Positions 15,680 to 24,899 are shown, numbered from the stretch's first letter. The stretch: 35,409 nucleotides of DNA from an uncultured Oscillibacter sp. (GCA_910576845.1 CAJTJA010000022.1:1-35409); one strand, 5' to 3'. Made by a program: numbers and translations. The notes: generated from the sequence alone by a model not told the origin.

Positions 15680-16592
15680 AAACCGTCTCCACCGGCGTTT
15701 TCTCATAGTCCGGCGGGGAATAAATCCAGTGCTCCAGTTTCCCATCGGTTATCTGATAGCGAATGGGCTCCGGCTGCGCCGGAGGCAGCTTCTCGATCAC
15801 CTGCAGCTTCACCTTCATTCGCTCCGGGCGGATGCTCTTGATGTACACAGACACTCCGTCGCCGGGAAACAGGCGCTCCTTGGCATCGGCAAGACCGGAG
15901 AGGTTGGGCGCCAGCTCAATGAAGCTGCCATAGTCCTTCACTGTCCGCACGATGCCCCGCACCGTCTCGCCCGGACGAAAACGGCTGGCATTCTCCAGCC
16001 AGGTGCCCAGCAGTTCCCGGTGGGTGAGGGTAATCCGTTTGGTCTCCCGGTCCAGAGACCAAACGGCTGTCAGGACCTTCTGTCCCACCTGAAAGCGCTC
16101 CTTCGGGTGGGAAATGCGTGAAACCGAGATATGTTCAATGGGCAGCATGGCAATGATGCCGCAGCCCACGTCCACAAAGGCCCCAAATGTTTCCAGCCTG
16201 GTAATCCGCCCGGTAAGAAGCGAACCCGGCGACAAATGCCGCAGAAAATCATCCATTGCCTTTTCCTGGGCCGCACGGCGGGAGAGCCGCGCGACAGGCG
16301 CGCCCTTCTCATCAGCCTCCAGGGCTGTAACGGTAAAACAGGTGGATTTTCCCACTCGGGAGAGAACGGCAATGTCCCGCTCCGAGCCGCTGATCCAGGG
16401 AGCTACGGCATCTTCCCGGGAAATGCGTCCCTGGACGCTGCCCAAAGAGAGATGGAGGGTATGCTCCACATCACAGCGCTGGACGGGAGCTTCCAGAATG
16501 GTTCCGCTTTCCAAAGCTTCCTTTAAATCGGACAGGCTCAAGGGAACAGGGGGGCGGAGGCCTTCCGGCGGATACAGTTTATTTTCCGGCAT
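15660..16592 (-). CDS. S1 RNA-binding-domain protein (ribosomal S1-like)
   Basis: About 310 residues. The N-terminal part (1-115) looks like a degenerate S1 unit (GTILEAPVQRCDVEHTLHLS). Two clear OB-fold S1 domains follow: one at about 128-195 (GSLLTGRITRLETFGAFVDV, IAMLPIEHISVSRI, VGQKVLTAVWSLDRETKRIT) and a second at about 213-275 (GETVRGIVRTVKDYGSFIEL, LSGLADAKERLFPGDGVSVY). The tail is Pro-rich. It resembles the short S1-like proteins of Clostridia and may bind mRNA or regulate translation (inference). The start at 16592 begins MPENKLYPPEG; an alternative ATG at 16604 is equally open, and neither has a strong SD. It converges on rarA with overlapping 3' ends. Confidence 0.8.
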   Translation of the reverse strand: MPENKLYPPEGLRPPVPLSLSDLKEALESGTILEAPVQRCDVEHTLHLSLGSVQGRISREDAVAPWISGSERDIAVLSRVGKSTCFTVTALEADEKGAPVARLSRRAAQEKAMDDFLRHLSPGSLLTGRITRLETFGAFVDVGCGIIAMLPIEHISVSRISHPKERFQVGQKVLTAVWSLDRETKRITLTHRELLGTWLENASRFRPGETVRGIVRTVKDYGSFIELAPNLSGLADAKERLFPGDGVSVYIKSIRPERMKVKLQVIEKLPPAQPEPIRYQITDGKLEHWIYSPPDYEKTPVETVFTAPSP

Positions 16593-16777
16593 AATTGATC
16601 GCATCCTATCTGCCGCTGTCGGCGGCATCAACTTTTGAGGGTGCCTTTCAACATTCAAAATACGGCCCAGCAGCAGATTCCTGCCGCAATGCAGCGTTCG
16701 TTCGCCCTGAAGGCGACAGGACTTCTGCCCCGAAACATTCCGTCTGCCAGTATCCGGCAGTTGAAAACACCCCCCAG

Positions 16778-16932
16778 ACTGTGCTTGATAAATGGCAGAA
16801 TTACCGGCGCCAAGAGATTTTCCGCTGACCAAAGCAGGCTCTTACAGGCATATATGTCTATGACAGGAAATCTCAACACAGAATGGCATAAACATATCCG
16901 TCGGCTGTTTCGGCATTTTTCAAACAAGTTCT
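16778..16932 (+). mobile_element. MITE-like element, copy 2 (degraded)
   Basis: It aligns along its length with the element at 17270-17433 in the same orientation. Matches include a left block TTGATAAATGGCAGAAT (against TTGAAAATTGGCGGAAT), AGAGATTTT, CAGGCA, ATCCG, CTGTTT and a right end CATTTTTCAAACAAG. Both terminal repeats are partly eroded. It lies in the 390-base gap between the S1 gene and DUF951. The remainder of that gap shows nothing I can name. Confidence 0.55.
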
Positions 16933-16981
16933 GGATATGCCAATATATGCGGCAAAATAAAATGGTTGACAGGAGGACACG

Positions 16982-17173
16982 ATGGACCTGAGGCTTCATG
17001 ACTTGGTGGAATTAAAAAAACCACATCCCTGCGGCAGCGTCCGGTGGGAAATTTTGAGGATCGGCATGGATATTAAGCTCCGGTGCCTGGGCTGCGGACA
17101 CGAGCTGATGCTGCCCAGAAGCAAAGCGGAAAAAAGTATACGAAAAATACTGACAGAGGAGGAAACGGAATGA
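16982..17173 (+). CDS. DUF951 family protein
   Basis: 63 residues. The DUF951 pattern is complete: DLRLHDLVELKKPHPCGSV, RWEILRIGMDIKLRCLGCG, HELMLPRSKAEKSIRKIL. The KKPHPCGS and CLGCGHELMLPR blocks give a zinc-ribbon-like CxxC with a third and possibly fourth ligand (Cys and His). The biochemical role is unknown; family members are widespread in Firmicutes. AGGAGG stands 5 bases before the ATG. Its stop overlaps the start of the miniprotein gene (ATGA), so both form a dicistron. It is bracketed by two copies of the MITE-like repeat. Confidence 0.88.
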   Translation: MDLRLHDLVELKKPHPCGSVRWEILRIGMDIKLRCLGCGHELMLPRSKAEKSIRKILTEEETE

Positions 17174-17265
17174 ACGGCAAGCTGAAACGCGTAGTGGCGC
17201 TGGTACTGGCGGTGGTGCTGGTGACGGCCCTCCTGGCCTCCATGATTCTGCCTTACATCAGGTAA
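17170..17265 (+). CDS. 31-residue single-pass membrane miniprotein
   Basis: A 31-residue ORF that most size filters would drop. It has a basic start (MNGKLKRVV) followed by one hydrophobic helix of about 20 residues (ALVLAVVLVTALLASMILPY) and ends IR. It is coupled to DUF951 by an ATGA overlap, and GAGGAGG lies 7 bases upstream of the ATG, so translation is well supported. Size, charge and topology recall Prli42-type stressosome miniproteins, but that is only a resemblance. It could also be an unrelated small membrane peptide. The MITE copy 3 begins 5 bases after its stop. Confidence 0.7.
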   Translation: MNGKLKRVVALVLAVVLVTALLASMILPYIR

Positions 17266-17269
17266 AGTC

Positions 17270-17433
17270 TAGGCCTTGTTTGAAAATTGGCGGAATGTCC
17301 AGCGGCGAGAGATTTTTTGGCCAATCAAGGCAAATTTTTGCAGGCAGGCTGCCGCCCGGCAAGAAAATTTAACGCTGAGCGGCGGAAAAAGATCCGCTGT
17401 TTGGGCGTTTTGACATTTTTCAAACAAGGCCTA
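17270..17433 (+). mobile_element. MITE-like element, copy 3 (intact, with terminal inverted repeats)
   Basis: About 164 bases bounded by 17-bp perfect terminal inverted repeats: TAGGCCTTGTTTGAAAA at 17270-17286 and its exact complement at 17417-17433. The outermost TA at each end could be a target duplication of the Tc1/mariner/IS630 type, so the element proper may start at GGCC (inference). There is no ORF. It shares its interior with copies 1 and 2, including a GGCAGCC/GGCTGCC core. It lies directly behind the miniprotein gene and could provide its transcript end. Confidence 0.75.
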
Positions 17434-17593
17434 AAACCGCAGCGGTTTTGACCGCCGCGCCCAGCACTCTTTTGAAATCCAAAGCGGCACGTGCCGCCGG
17501 ACTAAAAGCGCAAACAGCTTTCAAAAGAATCCGGCCTTTTCCCAGCCATCTGCCCGTTTATAATTTTTACATTTTTTAGTTAATCGTTTACCC

Positions 17594-17624
17594 AATCGTA
17601 CGAGCTTTCGCGGTTCGTACGATT
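17594..17624. promoter_or_regulatory. 10-bp inverted repeat upstream of the sugar ABC operon
   Basis: AATCGTACGA (17594-17603), 11-base spacer, TCGTACGATT (17615-17624), then TTT. It lies 150 bases before the binding-protein start, where a LacI/GntR-type operator or a terminator of the upstream transcript would both fit. AT-rich -10-like boxes (TATTAT 17650-17655, TATAAT 17672-17677) follow, but no clean -35 partner is seen. Confidence 0.45.
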
Positions 17625-17773
17625 TTTCTACAAAGTGAACGTAGACCCCTATTATTTACAAATTCTACAAGTATAATTAATATATGAGGGCTGCGTTTGT
17701 GGAATTTTCCGATCGCTCCCTCACATGTGTATTTCAGAAGACACATGAATATTTTGTTAAGAGGAGAATGACG

Positions 17774-19096
17774 ATGAAAAAGTTTCTTGCCACTTTGCTC
17801 GCCCTTGTGATGGTCCTGTCTCTGGCCGCCTGCGGCGGCGATAAGGGCGGCGACACCACTCCACCCGCCGACTCCGGCAATACCGGCACCACCGCTCCGC
17901 CCGCTGACTCCGGCTCCGGAGAAAAGACTGCCATCAAGGTGATTGCCGCCGAGTACGGTCAGAACACCAAGCAGTGGTGGGCCGACTTCGTCACCGACTT
18001 CAACAGCAGCCATGACAATATTGACCTGACTGTGGAGGCGGTGTCCTGGAACGATATTTACACGGTCGTCAACACCCGGGTTGCCAACAACGACGCCCCG
18101 GACATCCTGAACATCGACGTGTTCGCGGATTACGTGGCCGACGACCTGCTCCTGCCCATTCAGGACTGTGTCTCTGACGAAACCTACGCCAAGTTCTACG
18201 ACGCTTTCCTGGAGCAGTCCAATATCGACGGCACCATCTGGGCCATCCCCGATCTGGCCTCCGCCCGTGCCATGTACTACAACAAGGGCATCCTGGAAGC
18301 CGCCGGTGTGGAAGTCCCCACTACTTGGGACGAGCTGAAGGCCGCCTGCGAGAAAATCAAGGCCTATGACTCCAGCATCTATCCCTGGGGCATTGATATG
18401 ACCACCGACGAAGGCCAGGCTGCCTTTGCCTACTACATCTGGAACAACGGAAGCGACTTCACGGACGCCTCCGGCAACTGGACTCTGGACGCCGACGCCA
18501 ACGTGGAGGCTATTGAATACGCCATCGGGCTGGTCAAGGACGGCTACACCAACTCCGACCCTGCCAACGAAACCCGCTACGCCCTGCAGGACCTGTTCGG
18601 CGCTGGCAAGCTGGCCATGATGATCGGGCCCAACTCCATCCCCACCTACATCGCCGACAACTACGCCAAAGCCAATACCCCGGCTGAAGAGCAGATCGAC
18701 TATGCCTTTGCGGCCATCCCCACCAACGGCAGCAATCCCTCTGTCTCCGCAGGCGTCATGGATCGCTTCATGGTCTTCGATAACGGCCACTCCGACGAAA
18801 AGATCGAAGCTATCAAGGAGTTCTTCGACTTCTTCTATGAAGATGAGCGGTATTCTGACTGGGTTCTGATGGAAGGCTTCCTGCCCGCCACCTCCGCCGG
18901 CGGCGAGATCGTAGCCGCTGCCGATCCCTCCATGGCTCCCTGGGTGGAGATCGTGGGCTCCTGCAAGTTCTATCCCACCGCCAAGGCCGAGTGGGCCGAC
19001 GTGAAACAGGGCGTTATCAACGTGGAGCAGCAGGCTCTTCTGGGCGGCAACGTCAAGGAGCTGCTGGAAGACCTCCAGGCTCAGATCGCCGGTTGA
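17774..19096 (+). CDS. Sugar ABC transporter solute-binding lipoprotein
   Basis: 440 residues, family-1 solute-binding protein, probably for an amino sugar or its oligosaccharide. A lipoprotein signal (MKKFLATLLALVMVLSLAAC) has the lipobox LAAC with Cys20, then a Gly/Pro/Thr linker to about residue 50. The mature domain shows IDLTVEAVSWNDIYTVVNTR, APDILNIDVFADYVADD, ALQDLFGAGKLAMMIGPNS and FFDFFYEDERYSDWVLMEGF, as in MalE/MsmE-like proteins. The ATG at 17774 is used because AGAGGAG lies 7 bases upstream; an ATG 6 bases earlier touches that SD. First gene of the cluster. A strong hairpin follows before the permeases, typical of the way such proteins are made in excess. Confidence 0.88.
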   Translation: MKKFLATLLALVMVLSLAACGGDKGGDTTPPADSGNTGTTAPPADSGSGEKTAIKVIAAEYGQNTKQWWADFVTDFNSSHDNIDLTVEAVSWNDIYTVVNTRVANNDAPDILNIDVFADYVADDLLLPIQDCVSDETYAKFYDAFLEQSNIDGTIWAIPDLASARAMYYNKGILEAAGVEVPTTWDELKAACEKIKAYDSSIYPWGIDMTTDEGQAAFAYYIWNNGSDFTDASGNWTLDADANVEAIEYAIGLVKDGYTNSDPANETRYALQDLFGAGKLAMMIGPNSIPTYIADNYAKANTPAEEQIDYAFAAIPTNGSNPSVSAGVMDRFMVFDNGHSDEKIEAIKEFFDFFYEDERYSDWVLMEGFLPATSAGGEIVAAADPSMAPWVEIVGSCKFYPTAKAEWADVKQGVINVEQQALLGGNVKELLEDLQAQIAG

Positions 19097-19134
19097 CTCC
19101 TTCAAGCAATCTGACACTTGAAGCAAACCACTGC

Positions 19135-19163
19135 GGGGGCCGGGCCTACACGGCCCGGCCCCC
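19135..19163 (+). terminator. GC-rich hairpin behind the binding-protein gene
   Basis: A perfect 12-bp stem, GGGGGCCGGGCC / GGCCCGGCCCCC, with a 5-base loop. It is followed only by GTTCTCTT, so it would attenuate or protect the 3' end of the binding-protein message rather than stop all transcription. Confidence 0.6.
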
Positions 19164-19260
19164 GTTCTCTTCCAGCCGTTCTCAAAGCACGGCGGCTTTC
19201 ACCGGGTTTTGAAAGCGGCCGGAAGACGCTCTCAGATATTGACTATAGGGAGGTGTCCCC

Positions 19261-20217
19261 GTGAGTACAAAGACCCCCTCTGCCCCCGCGGAGGCCCAGG
19301 AGCTGGCCAAGAAAGTCCCCCGCCTCTCCGGGAGCAAAAAACTCTTCCGCAAGGTGGAACCCTACATCTGGATCGCCCCCAGTATCATCCTGATGGCCAT
19401 TTTTATCGTGACTCCCATCGTCAAGGTTTTCCAGCTCTCCATGAGCAAGGTGACCCGGGCGGGCCTGGTCAAGGGCTATAACAACTTTGAAAACTTTACC
19501 AACGTTCTCAAAAGCCCCGCCTTTTCCCTGGTGCTGAAAAATACCATTGTTTGGACCATTGCTGTGGTAGTCATCTCCACCGTGCTGGGCTTCATGCTGG
19601 CCCTGGTGCTGAACAACAAATTCCGGGGCCGGAAAGTGGCCCGGGCCATCGTGGTCTTCCCCTGGGCCACCACGCTGGTCATCCAGGCCAGCGCCTGGAA
19701 CTTCATCATCAACAAGGACTACGGCACTTTGAACACCCTGCTGATGAAAATCGGTCTCATCAGCGCCCCGGTGAACTGGACGCCCACGCCGGGGGCCTAC
19801 TTCGCCTGGGAGATCGCCTGCGGCATCTTCGTTACCATTCCCTTTGTCACCTTCTGCGTGCTCTCCGGGCTCCAGAGCATCGACGCATCCTATTATGAGG
19901 CTGCAACTGTGGACGGGGCCGGGTACTTCCAGAAGCTGTTCAGCATCACCCTGCCCCTGGTGAAGTCCTCCCTGACGGTGGCCACGGTGCTGAACATCAT
20001 CTACGTCTTCAACTCCTTCCCCATCATCTGGACCATGACCAAGGGCGACCCGGCCAACCATACAGACACCCTGGTTACATATCTCTACAAGCTGGCCTTC
20101 TACAACGGCAAGCAGGGCGAAGCCTCCGCTGTCTCGGTCATCGGCTTCCTCATCCTGCTGGTCTGCGCCAGCGTTTACATGATCTACACCCTGCGGAAAG
20201 GAGATGACGATCTATGA
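19261..20217 (+). CDS. Sugar ABC transporter permease (MalF-type)
   Basis: 318 residues with about six membrane helices. A cytoplasmic N-terminus (about 35 residues) precedes the first helix WIAPSIILMAIFIVTPIV. The EAA motif that docks the ATPase is EAATVDGAGYFQKLFSITLP, with a downstream Leu-Pro. The GTG start at 19261 follows GGGAGG by 7 bases. It works with the MalG-type permease, whose ATG overlaps its stop. Not recognisable as to exact sugar; the neighbouring NagA and NagB suggest N-acetylglucosamine or an oligomer. Confidence 0.88.
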   Translation: MSTKTPSAPAEAQELAKKVPRLSGSKKLFRKVEPYIWIAPSIILMAIFIVTPIVKVFQLSMSKVTRAGLVKGYNNFENFTNVLKSPAFSLVLKNTIVWTIAVVVISTVLGFMLALVLNNKFRGRKVARAIVVFPWATTLVIQASAWNFIINKDYGTLNTLLMKIGLISAPVNWTPTPGAYFAWEIACGIFVTIPFVTFCVLSGLQSIDASYYEAATVDGAGYFQKLFSITLPLVKSSLTVATVLNIIYVFNSFPIIWTMTKGDPANHTDTLVTYLYKLAFYNGKQGEASAVSVIGFLILLVCASVYMIYTLRKGDDDL

Positions 20218-21077
20218 GTCAGCCCGCTAATGCCGTAAAGAAGCCGGTTTCCATAAAAAAAGGAATTTTACGTCTTCTGCTTTACTTCGTGGTGCTGGAC
20301 GTATGCGTTATCACCCTATACCCCTACTTTGCCATGCTGTGCACCGCCTTGAAGAACCGGGTGGAGATTTTCTCCGGCGGCACCATCCTGCCCATCGTGC
20401 CCTTGTGGTCCAACTTCATTGATATTTGGAGCCGGGCCCCCATGGCCAAGTATATGCTGAACTCCGTTCTCATCGCCGGCGGTTCCACCATCATCGCCAT
20501 GCTCTGCGGCATTCCCGCCGCCTATGCTCTGGCCCGGATGAAATTCAAAGGGCAGACCGCTTTCTTGGGCTTTGTTATCGTCTCTCAGATGTTCGCTCCG
20601 GTGGTGCTTCTTATCGGCATCTATCAGGTTATGCAGAAACTGGGACTGACGGATAACATCCTGGGTCTGATTTTCATCAACGCCGCCTTCAATCAGGCGT
20701 TCACCATCTGGCTGCTCCGGGGCACTTTCATGGGCATCTCCGCGGAGATGGAGCAGGCCGCCACCATCGACGGCTGTACCCGTGTCCAGTCCATGATGAA
20801 AGTGCTGCTCCCCGTGGCGGCCCCCGGCATCGTCACCACCCTGATTTTCATTTTTATCAACGCCTGGAACGAGTATACCGTAGCCCTGTGCCTTATCTCC
20901 ACCGACACCTTCAAGCCCCTGACCGTGGGTATCAATACCTTCAACGGGTATAATATGATCGAGTGGCAGTACCTGTTCGCCGCCTCCATCTTTGCCATTA
21001 TCCCCGTGGTCATCCTGTTCATGTGCATCGAGAAGAACCTGGTCAGCGGTCTCGCCTCCGGCGGCGTCAAGGGCTGA
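20214..21077 (+). CDS. Sugar ABC transporter permease (MalG-type)
   Basis: 287 residues, about six helices. It starts with a basic cytoplasmic segment (KKPVSIKKGILRLLLYF) and helix 1, then the periplasmic loop with WSNFIDIWSRAPMAKYMLNS. The EAA loop is MEQAATIDGCTRVQSMMKVL, followed by LPVAAPGIVTTLIF. The C-terminus is the usual short cytoplasmic tail NLVSGLASGGVKG, which docks on the ATPase in MalG. The ATG overlaps the stop of the first permease (ATGA), with AAGGAG about 10 bases upstream. About 190 bases then separate it from nagB. Confidence 0.88.
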   Translation: MSQPANAVKKPVSIKKGILRLLLYFVVLDVCVITLYPYFAMLCTALKNRVEIFSGGTILPIVPLWSNFIDIWSRAPMAKYMLNSVLIAGGSTIIAMLCGIPAAYALARMKFKGQTAFLGFVIVSQMFAPVVLLIGIYQVMQKLGLTDNILGLIFINAAFNQAFTIWLLRGTFMGISAEMEQAATIDGCTRVQSMMKVLLPVAAPGIVTTLIFIFINAWNEYTVALCLISTDTFKPLTVGINTFNGYNMIEWQYLFAASIFAIIPVVILFMCIEKNLVSGLASGGVKG

Positions 21078-21110
21078 TATTTTTCTTGAAAGATGGTAAC
21101 AACACTTGAT

Positions 21111-21156
21111 TTTGAGGAGCAAAATCTTAGTAGTGTATATCTTTGAGGAGAAAAAT
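21111..21156 (+). repeat. Direct repeat in the nagB leader
   Basis: A 15-base unit TTTGAGGAGcAAAAT / TTTGAGGAGaAAAAT occurs at 21111-21125 and 21142-21156, 31 bases apart (about three helical turns). It contains GAGGAG but no gene starts after it. It could be an operator pair or a remnant of duplicated leader. Confidence 0.4.
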
Positions 21157-21189
21157 ATTTAAAAAAAGCTTATGTTGGCTCTGATAGTC

Positions 21190-21203
21190 CGGTAAGCTTA
21201 CCG
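21190..21203. promoter_or_regulatory. 14-bp perfect palindrome before nagB
   Basis: CGGTAAGCTTACCG is a gapless perfect palindrome, 61 bases upstream of the nagB ATG. It could be an operator of a dimeric regulator or a small mRNA hairpin. Confidence 0.35.
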
Positions 21204-21264
21204 AACTGAAGCGACGGCAGCGAAGCAGATCATATTTGGAAATCTGTAAAGGAGAACTGCAATT

Positions 21265-22017
21265 ATGAGAATTTTTGTTGAGAAGGACTATGACGCCATG
21301 AGCCGCCGTATGGCTCAGGTCATCGCCGCAGAGATTGTCCACAATCCCGCCTGCGTCCTGGGCCTGGCTACTGGCTCCACTCCCGAAGGGGCTTATAAGT
21401 ACCTGGTAGATTGGTACAAACAAGGCTGTCTTAGCTTTAAGGACGTGCTTTCCGTCAACCTGGATGAGTATGTGGGGCTTGCGCCCACCCACGATCAGAG
21501 CTACCGTTATTTCATGCAGAGCAATCTGTTCAACCATGTAGATATTATTCCCGAGAACACCCGGGTGCCCGACGGCCTGACCAAAGACCCCAAAACTTTC
21601 TGCGCGGAGTACGACGCTTATATCCACTCCTTAGGCTATGTGGATTTGCAGCTCCTGGGTATCGGGCGCAACGGTCACATCGGCTTCAATGAACCCGGTG
21701 ACAGCTTCGTCAAAGAGACTCATGTGGTGGACCTGGCGGAGAGCACCATTGATGCCAATGCCCGATTCTTTGCCACTCGGGACGATGTGCCTAAGCAGGC
21801 TATCAGCATGGGTATCGGGGCTATCATGGGAGCTAAAAAGGTCCTGCTTGCCGCCAGCGGCGAGGAGAAGGCCGGCGCTATCCTGAACTCCATCTGCGGG
21901 ACTATCACACCTCACTGCCCCGGCTCCATTCTCCAACTCCATCCCAACGTGGTGGTGGTCGTGGACGAGGCCGCCGGAAGCAGGCTGAAGTCCGCCGGGG
22001 TAAGCATATGCGGATAA
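21265..22017 (+). CDS. nagB: Glucosamine-6-phosphate deaminase NagB
   Basis: 250 residues. It converts GlcN-6-P to fructose-6-P and ammonia in the cytoplasm. Motifs: phosphate-binding LGLATGSTPEGAYKYL at about residue 33; the active-site NLDEYVGL; the catalytic His segment GIGRNGHIGFNEPGDSF; and GTITPHCPGSILQLHPN near the end. Asn replaces the Asp seen at the middle position of E. coli GNDGH, which is common in Gram-positive enzymes. AAAGGAG lies 10 bases upstream of the ATG. The last ten bases overlap the nagA start, so the pair is translationally coupled. Confidence 0.95.
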   Translation: MRIFVEKDYDAMSRRMAQVIAAEIVHNPACVLGLATGSTPEGAYKYLVDWYKQGCLSFKDVLSVNLDEYVGLAPTHDQSYRYFMQSNLFNHVDIIPENTRVPDGLTKDPKTFCAEYDAYIHSLGYVDLQLLGIGRNGHIGFNEPGDSFVKETHVVDLAESTIDANARFFATRDDVPKQAISMGIGAIMGAKKVLLAASGEEKAGAILNSICGTITPHCPGSILQLHPNVVVVVDEAAGSRLKSAGVSICG

Positions 22018-23135
22018 CAGGAGGGCAGGTCTTTGACCTGGAACAAGGCTTTATTGCCCGGGATGTATACACCGATGGCCCTTTGATTTCCACCGCCAGC
22101 GGTGATGAAACTGTCTTGGATGCCTCCGGTTGCTGTGTCATCCCCGGTCTGGTAGATGTCCACTTTCACGGCGCGGTAGGCGAGGATTTCAGCGACGCCA
22201 CGCCGGAAGGCCTCCAAAAAATTGCCGATTATGAACTCTCCCAAGGCGTGACATATCTCTGCCCGGCAGGCATGACCCTGCCGGAGGACCAGTTGACGGC
22301 CATCTGTAAAAATACCGCCGCTCACCAGAAGAAAAAAGCCGGCGGCGCGGAGGTTGTAGGAGCACATTTGGAAGGTCCCTTCCTGTCTGCCGCCAAGAAG
22401 GGCGCGCAGAATGGCGCATTTCTTCACGACCCCGATATTTCCATGCTGAAGCGCCTCCAAGAGGCGGCGGAAGGCTGCGTGAAACTGGTCACCCTGGCCC
22501 CGGAGCAGCCTGGCGCAATGGAGTTTATTAGGGAAGCAGTCAGTATGGGCATTGCGGTCTCTCTGGGACACACCACAGCGGACTATGATACGGCAAAAAC
22601 CGCCTTTGAGGCGGGGGCTAATCACACCACCCACACTTACAACGCTATGCCTCCCTTTGTCCACCGGAACCCTGGGGTAATTGGAGCAGCTTTTGACTCC
22701 GGCGCTTTCGCAGAGCTTATTTGTGACGGCGTCCATATTCACCCCAGTGTGGTTCGGGCTACCTTCCGGCTCTTCGGAAAAGAGCGGATGCTGCTGGTTT
22801 CCGATACCATGCGTGCAGCGGGGATGCCGGATGGTAATTATACTCTGGGCGGCCAGGCTGTCATCGTAAAGGGTCCCCTGTGCACCTTGGAAGATGGAAC
22901 GACCATCGCCGGTTCCGCCACAAACCTGATGACCTGTATGAGAACCGCCGTATCCTTCGGCGTTCCCCTGGCGGACGCGGTGCGGGCCTGCACTTTTAAC
23001 CCCGCTCAATCCATCGGTATTGAGAGCCGCGCCGGAACCTTGGACGCAGGTAAAGAAGCCAGCATCGTTCTGCTGAATCAGGAAGACCTGGCCATCCGCA
23101 AAATTATCTTCAAGGGCGAAACTGTCCCAGCCTAA
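22008..23135 (+). CDS. nagA: N-acetylglucosamine-6-phosphate deacetylase NagA
   Basis: 375 residues of the amidohydrolase superfamily. It removes acetate from GlcNAc-6-P to feed NagB. The entry strand GLVDVHFHGAVGEDF carries the first metal-site His pair, HLEGPFLSAAKKGAQNG has the metal-binding Glu, SLGHTTADYDTA and NHTTHTYNAM bring the other His residues, and VSDTMRAAGMPDGNY holds the catalytic Asp. A C-terminal beta domain (SIVLLNQEDLAIRKIIFKGE) completes the family order. It starts inside the end of nagB. The next gene, the ABC ATPase, is 445 bases further on and likely has its own promoter. Confidence 0.95.
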   Translation: MRITGGQVFDLEQGFIARDVYTDGPLISTASGDETVLDASGCCVIPGLVDVHFHGAVGEDFSDATPEGLQKIADYELSQGVTYLCPAGMTLPEDQLTAICKNTAAHQKKKAGGAEVVGAHLEGPFLSAAKKGAQNGAFLHDPDISMLKRLQEAAEGCVKLVTLAPEQPGAMEFIREAVSMGIAVSLGHTTADYDTAKTAFEAGANHTTHTYNAMPPFVHRNPGVIGAAFDSGAFAELICDGVHIHPSVVRATFRLFGKERMLLVSDTMRAAGMPDGNYTLGGQAVIVKGPLCTLEDGTTIAGSATNLMTCMRTAVSFGVPLADAVRACTFNPAQSIGIESRAGTLDAGKEASIVLLNQEDLAIRKIIFKGETVPA

Positions 23136-23580
23136 GTCCACACTCCCAGCGTTGGATTTGGCGGAATCCCTCCGCCTTTCCATATAGCCAGTGAAGCCGA
23201 AAAGCAGCAAGCTGCCGCTTTTCGGCCGGAAGACCGCAGGTCTGCCGGAGCGCAGAGCGCACATTCACTGCACTATGAAGTTCAACAAACCAGCCGCTTT
23301 CAGCGGCTCCGGCAGTTTTCGCTGGAGAAAAGTCATCCTGGATGCTTTTCAAGTTTGTTGACTATAAATCAACGGGCCGGCAGGCTACTCCATTTTTCGA
23401 ACCGGTTTTCACAGTCCACGCGTGAAAGCGGAGCCTATAGCCCCCGGCACCAAACAAAAAGGAGGAACCCCCGCTCAGCTTGCGGTGCGGCAGTGTGGAG
23501 ACCTGCCGTAATGCCTGTGGGAACACGCTTTCCCAGGTGAGGCGGAGACGGCGGAGGCCGCTTCGCCAAAGTGATACGCT
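23136..23580. other. Structured intergenic stretch between nagA and the ABC ATPase
   Basis: Within 445 bases I see no gene but several inverted repeats. A GGCGGA/TCCGCC stem with trailing T (23160-23177) lies just past nagA. A long hairpin GCCGAAAAGCAGC / GCTGC-GCTTTTCGGC follows (23196-23226), then CCGG-AGACC/GGTCT-CCGG (about 23226-23248) and GCCGCTTTCAGCGGC further down. AAAGGAGGAAC (23458-23468) looks like a ribosome site without a convincing ORF. This could be a terminator plus a regulated leader for the ATPase, or an eroded insertion. Confidence 0.4.
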
Positions 23581-24759
<1,179 letters not shown>

Positions 24760-24899
24760 TGCTTACTTAAAAGATATGAGGCTCTTAAATGAGCGCGAAG
24801 CAGGAGCTTTAGCGTTCCAGAGCCGCTTATGGCAAGTATCCAAAGAACTTTTACACGCTCTGGCGGCCTGGAGCATATCCAGACCGGATTGACACAGCC

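Noticed and set aside
17588..19126. 512-codon open frame on the minus strand
   Set aside because: Antisense shadow of the binding-protein gene with a Gly/Val/His-rich composition typical of such shadows.
21912..23264. 450-codon minus-strand frame over nagA
   Set aside because: NagA on the plus strand shows all catalytic motifs; the antisense frame shows none.
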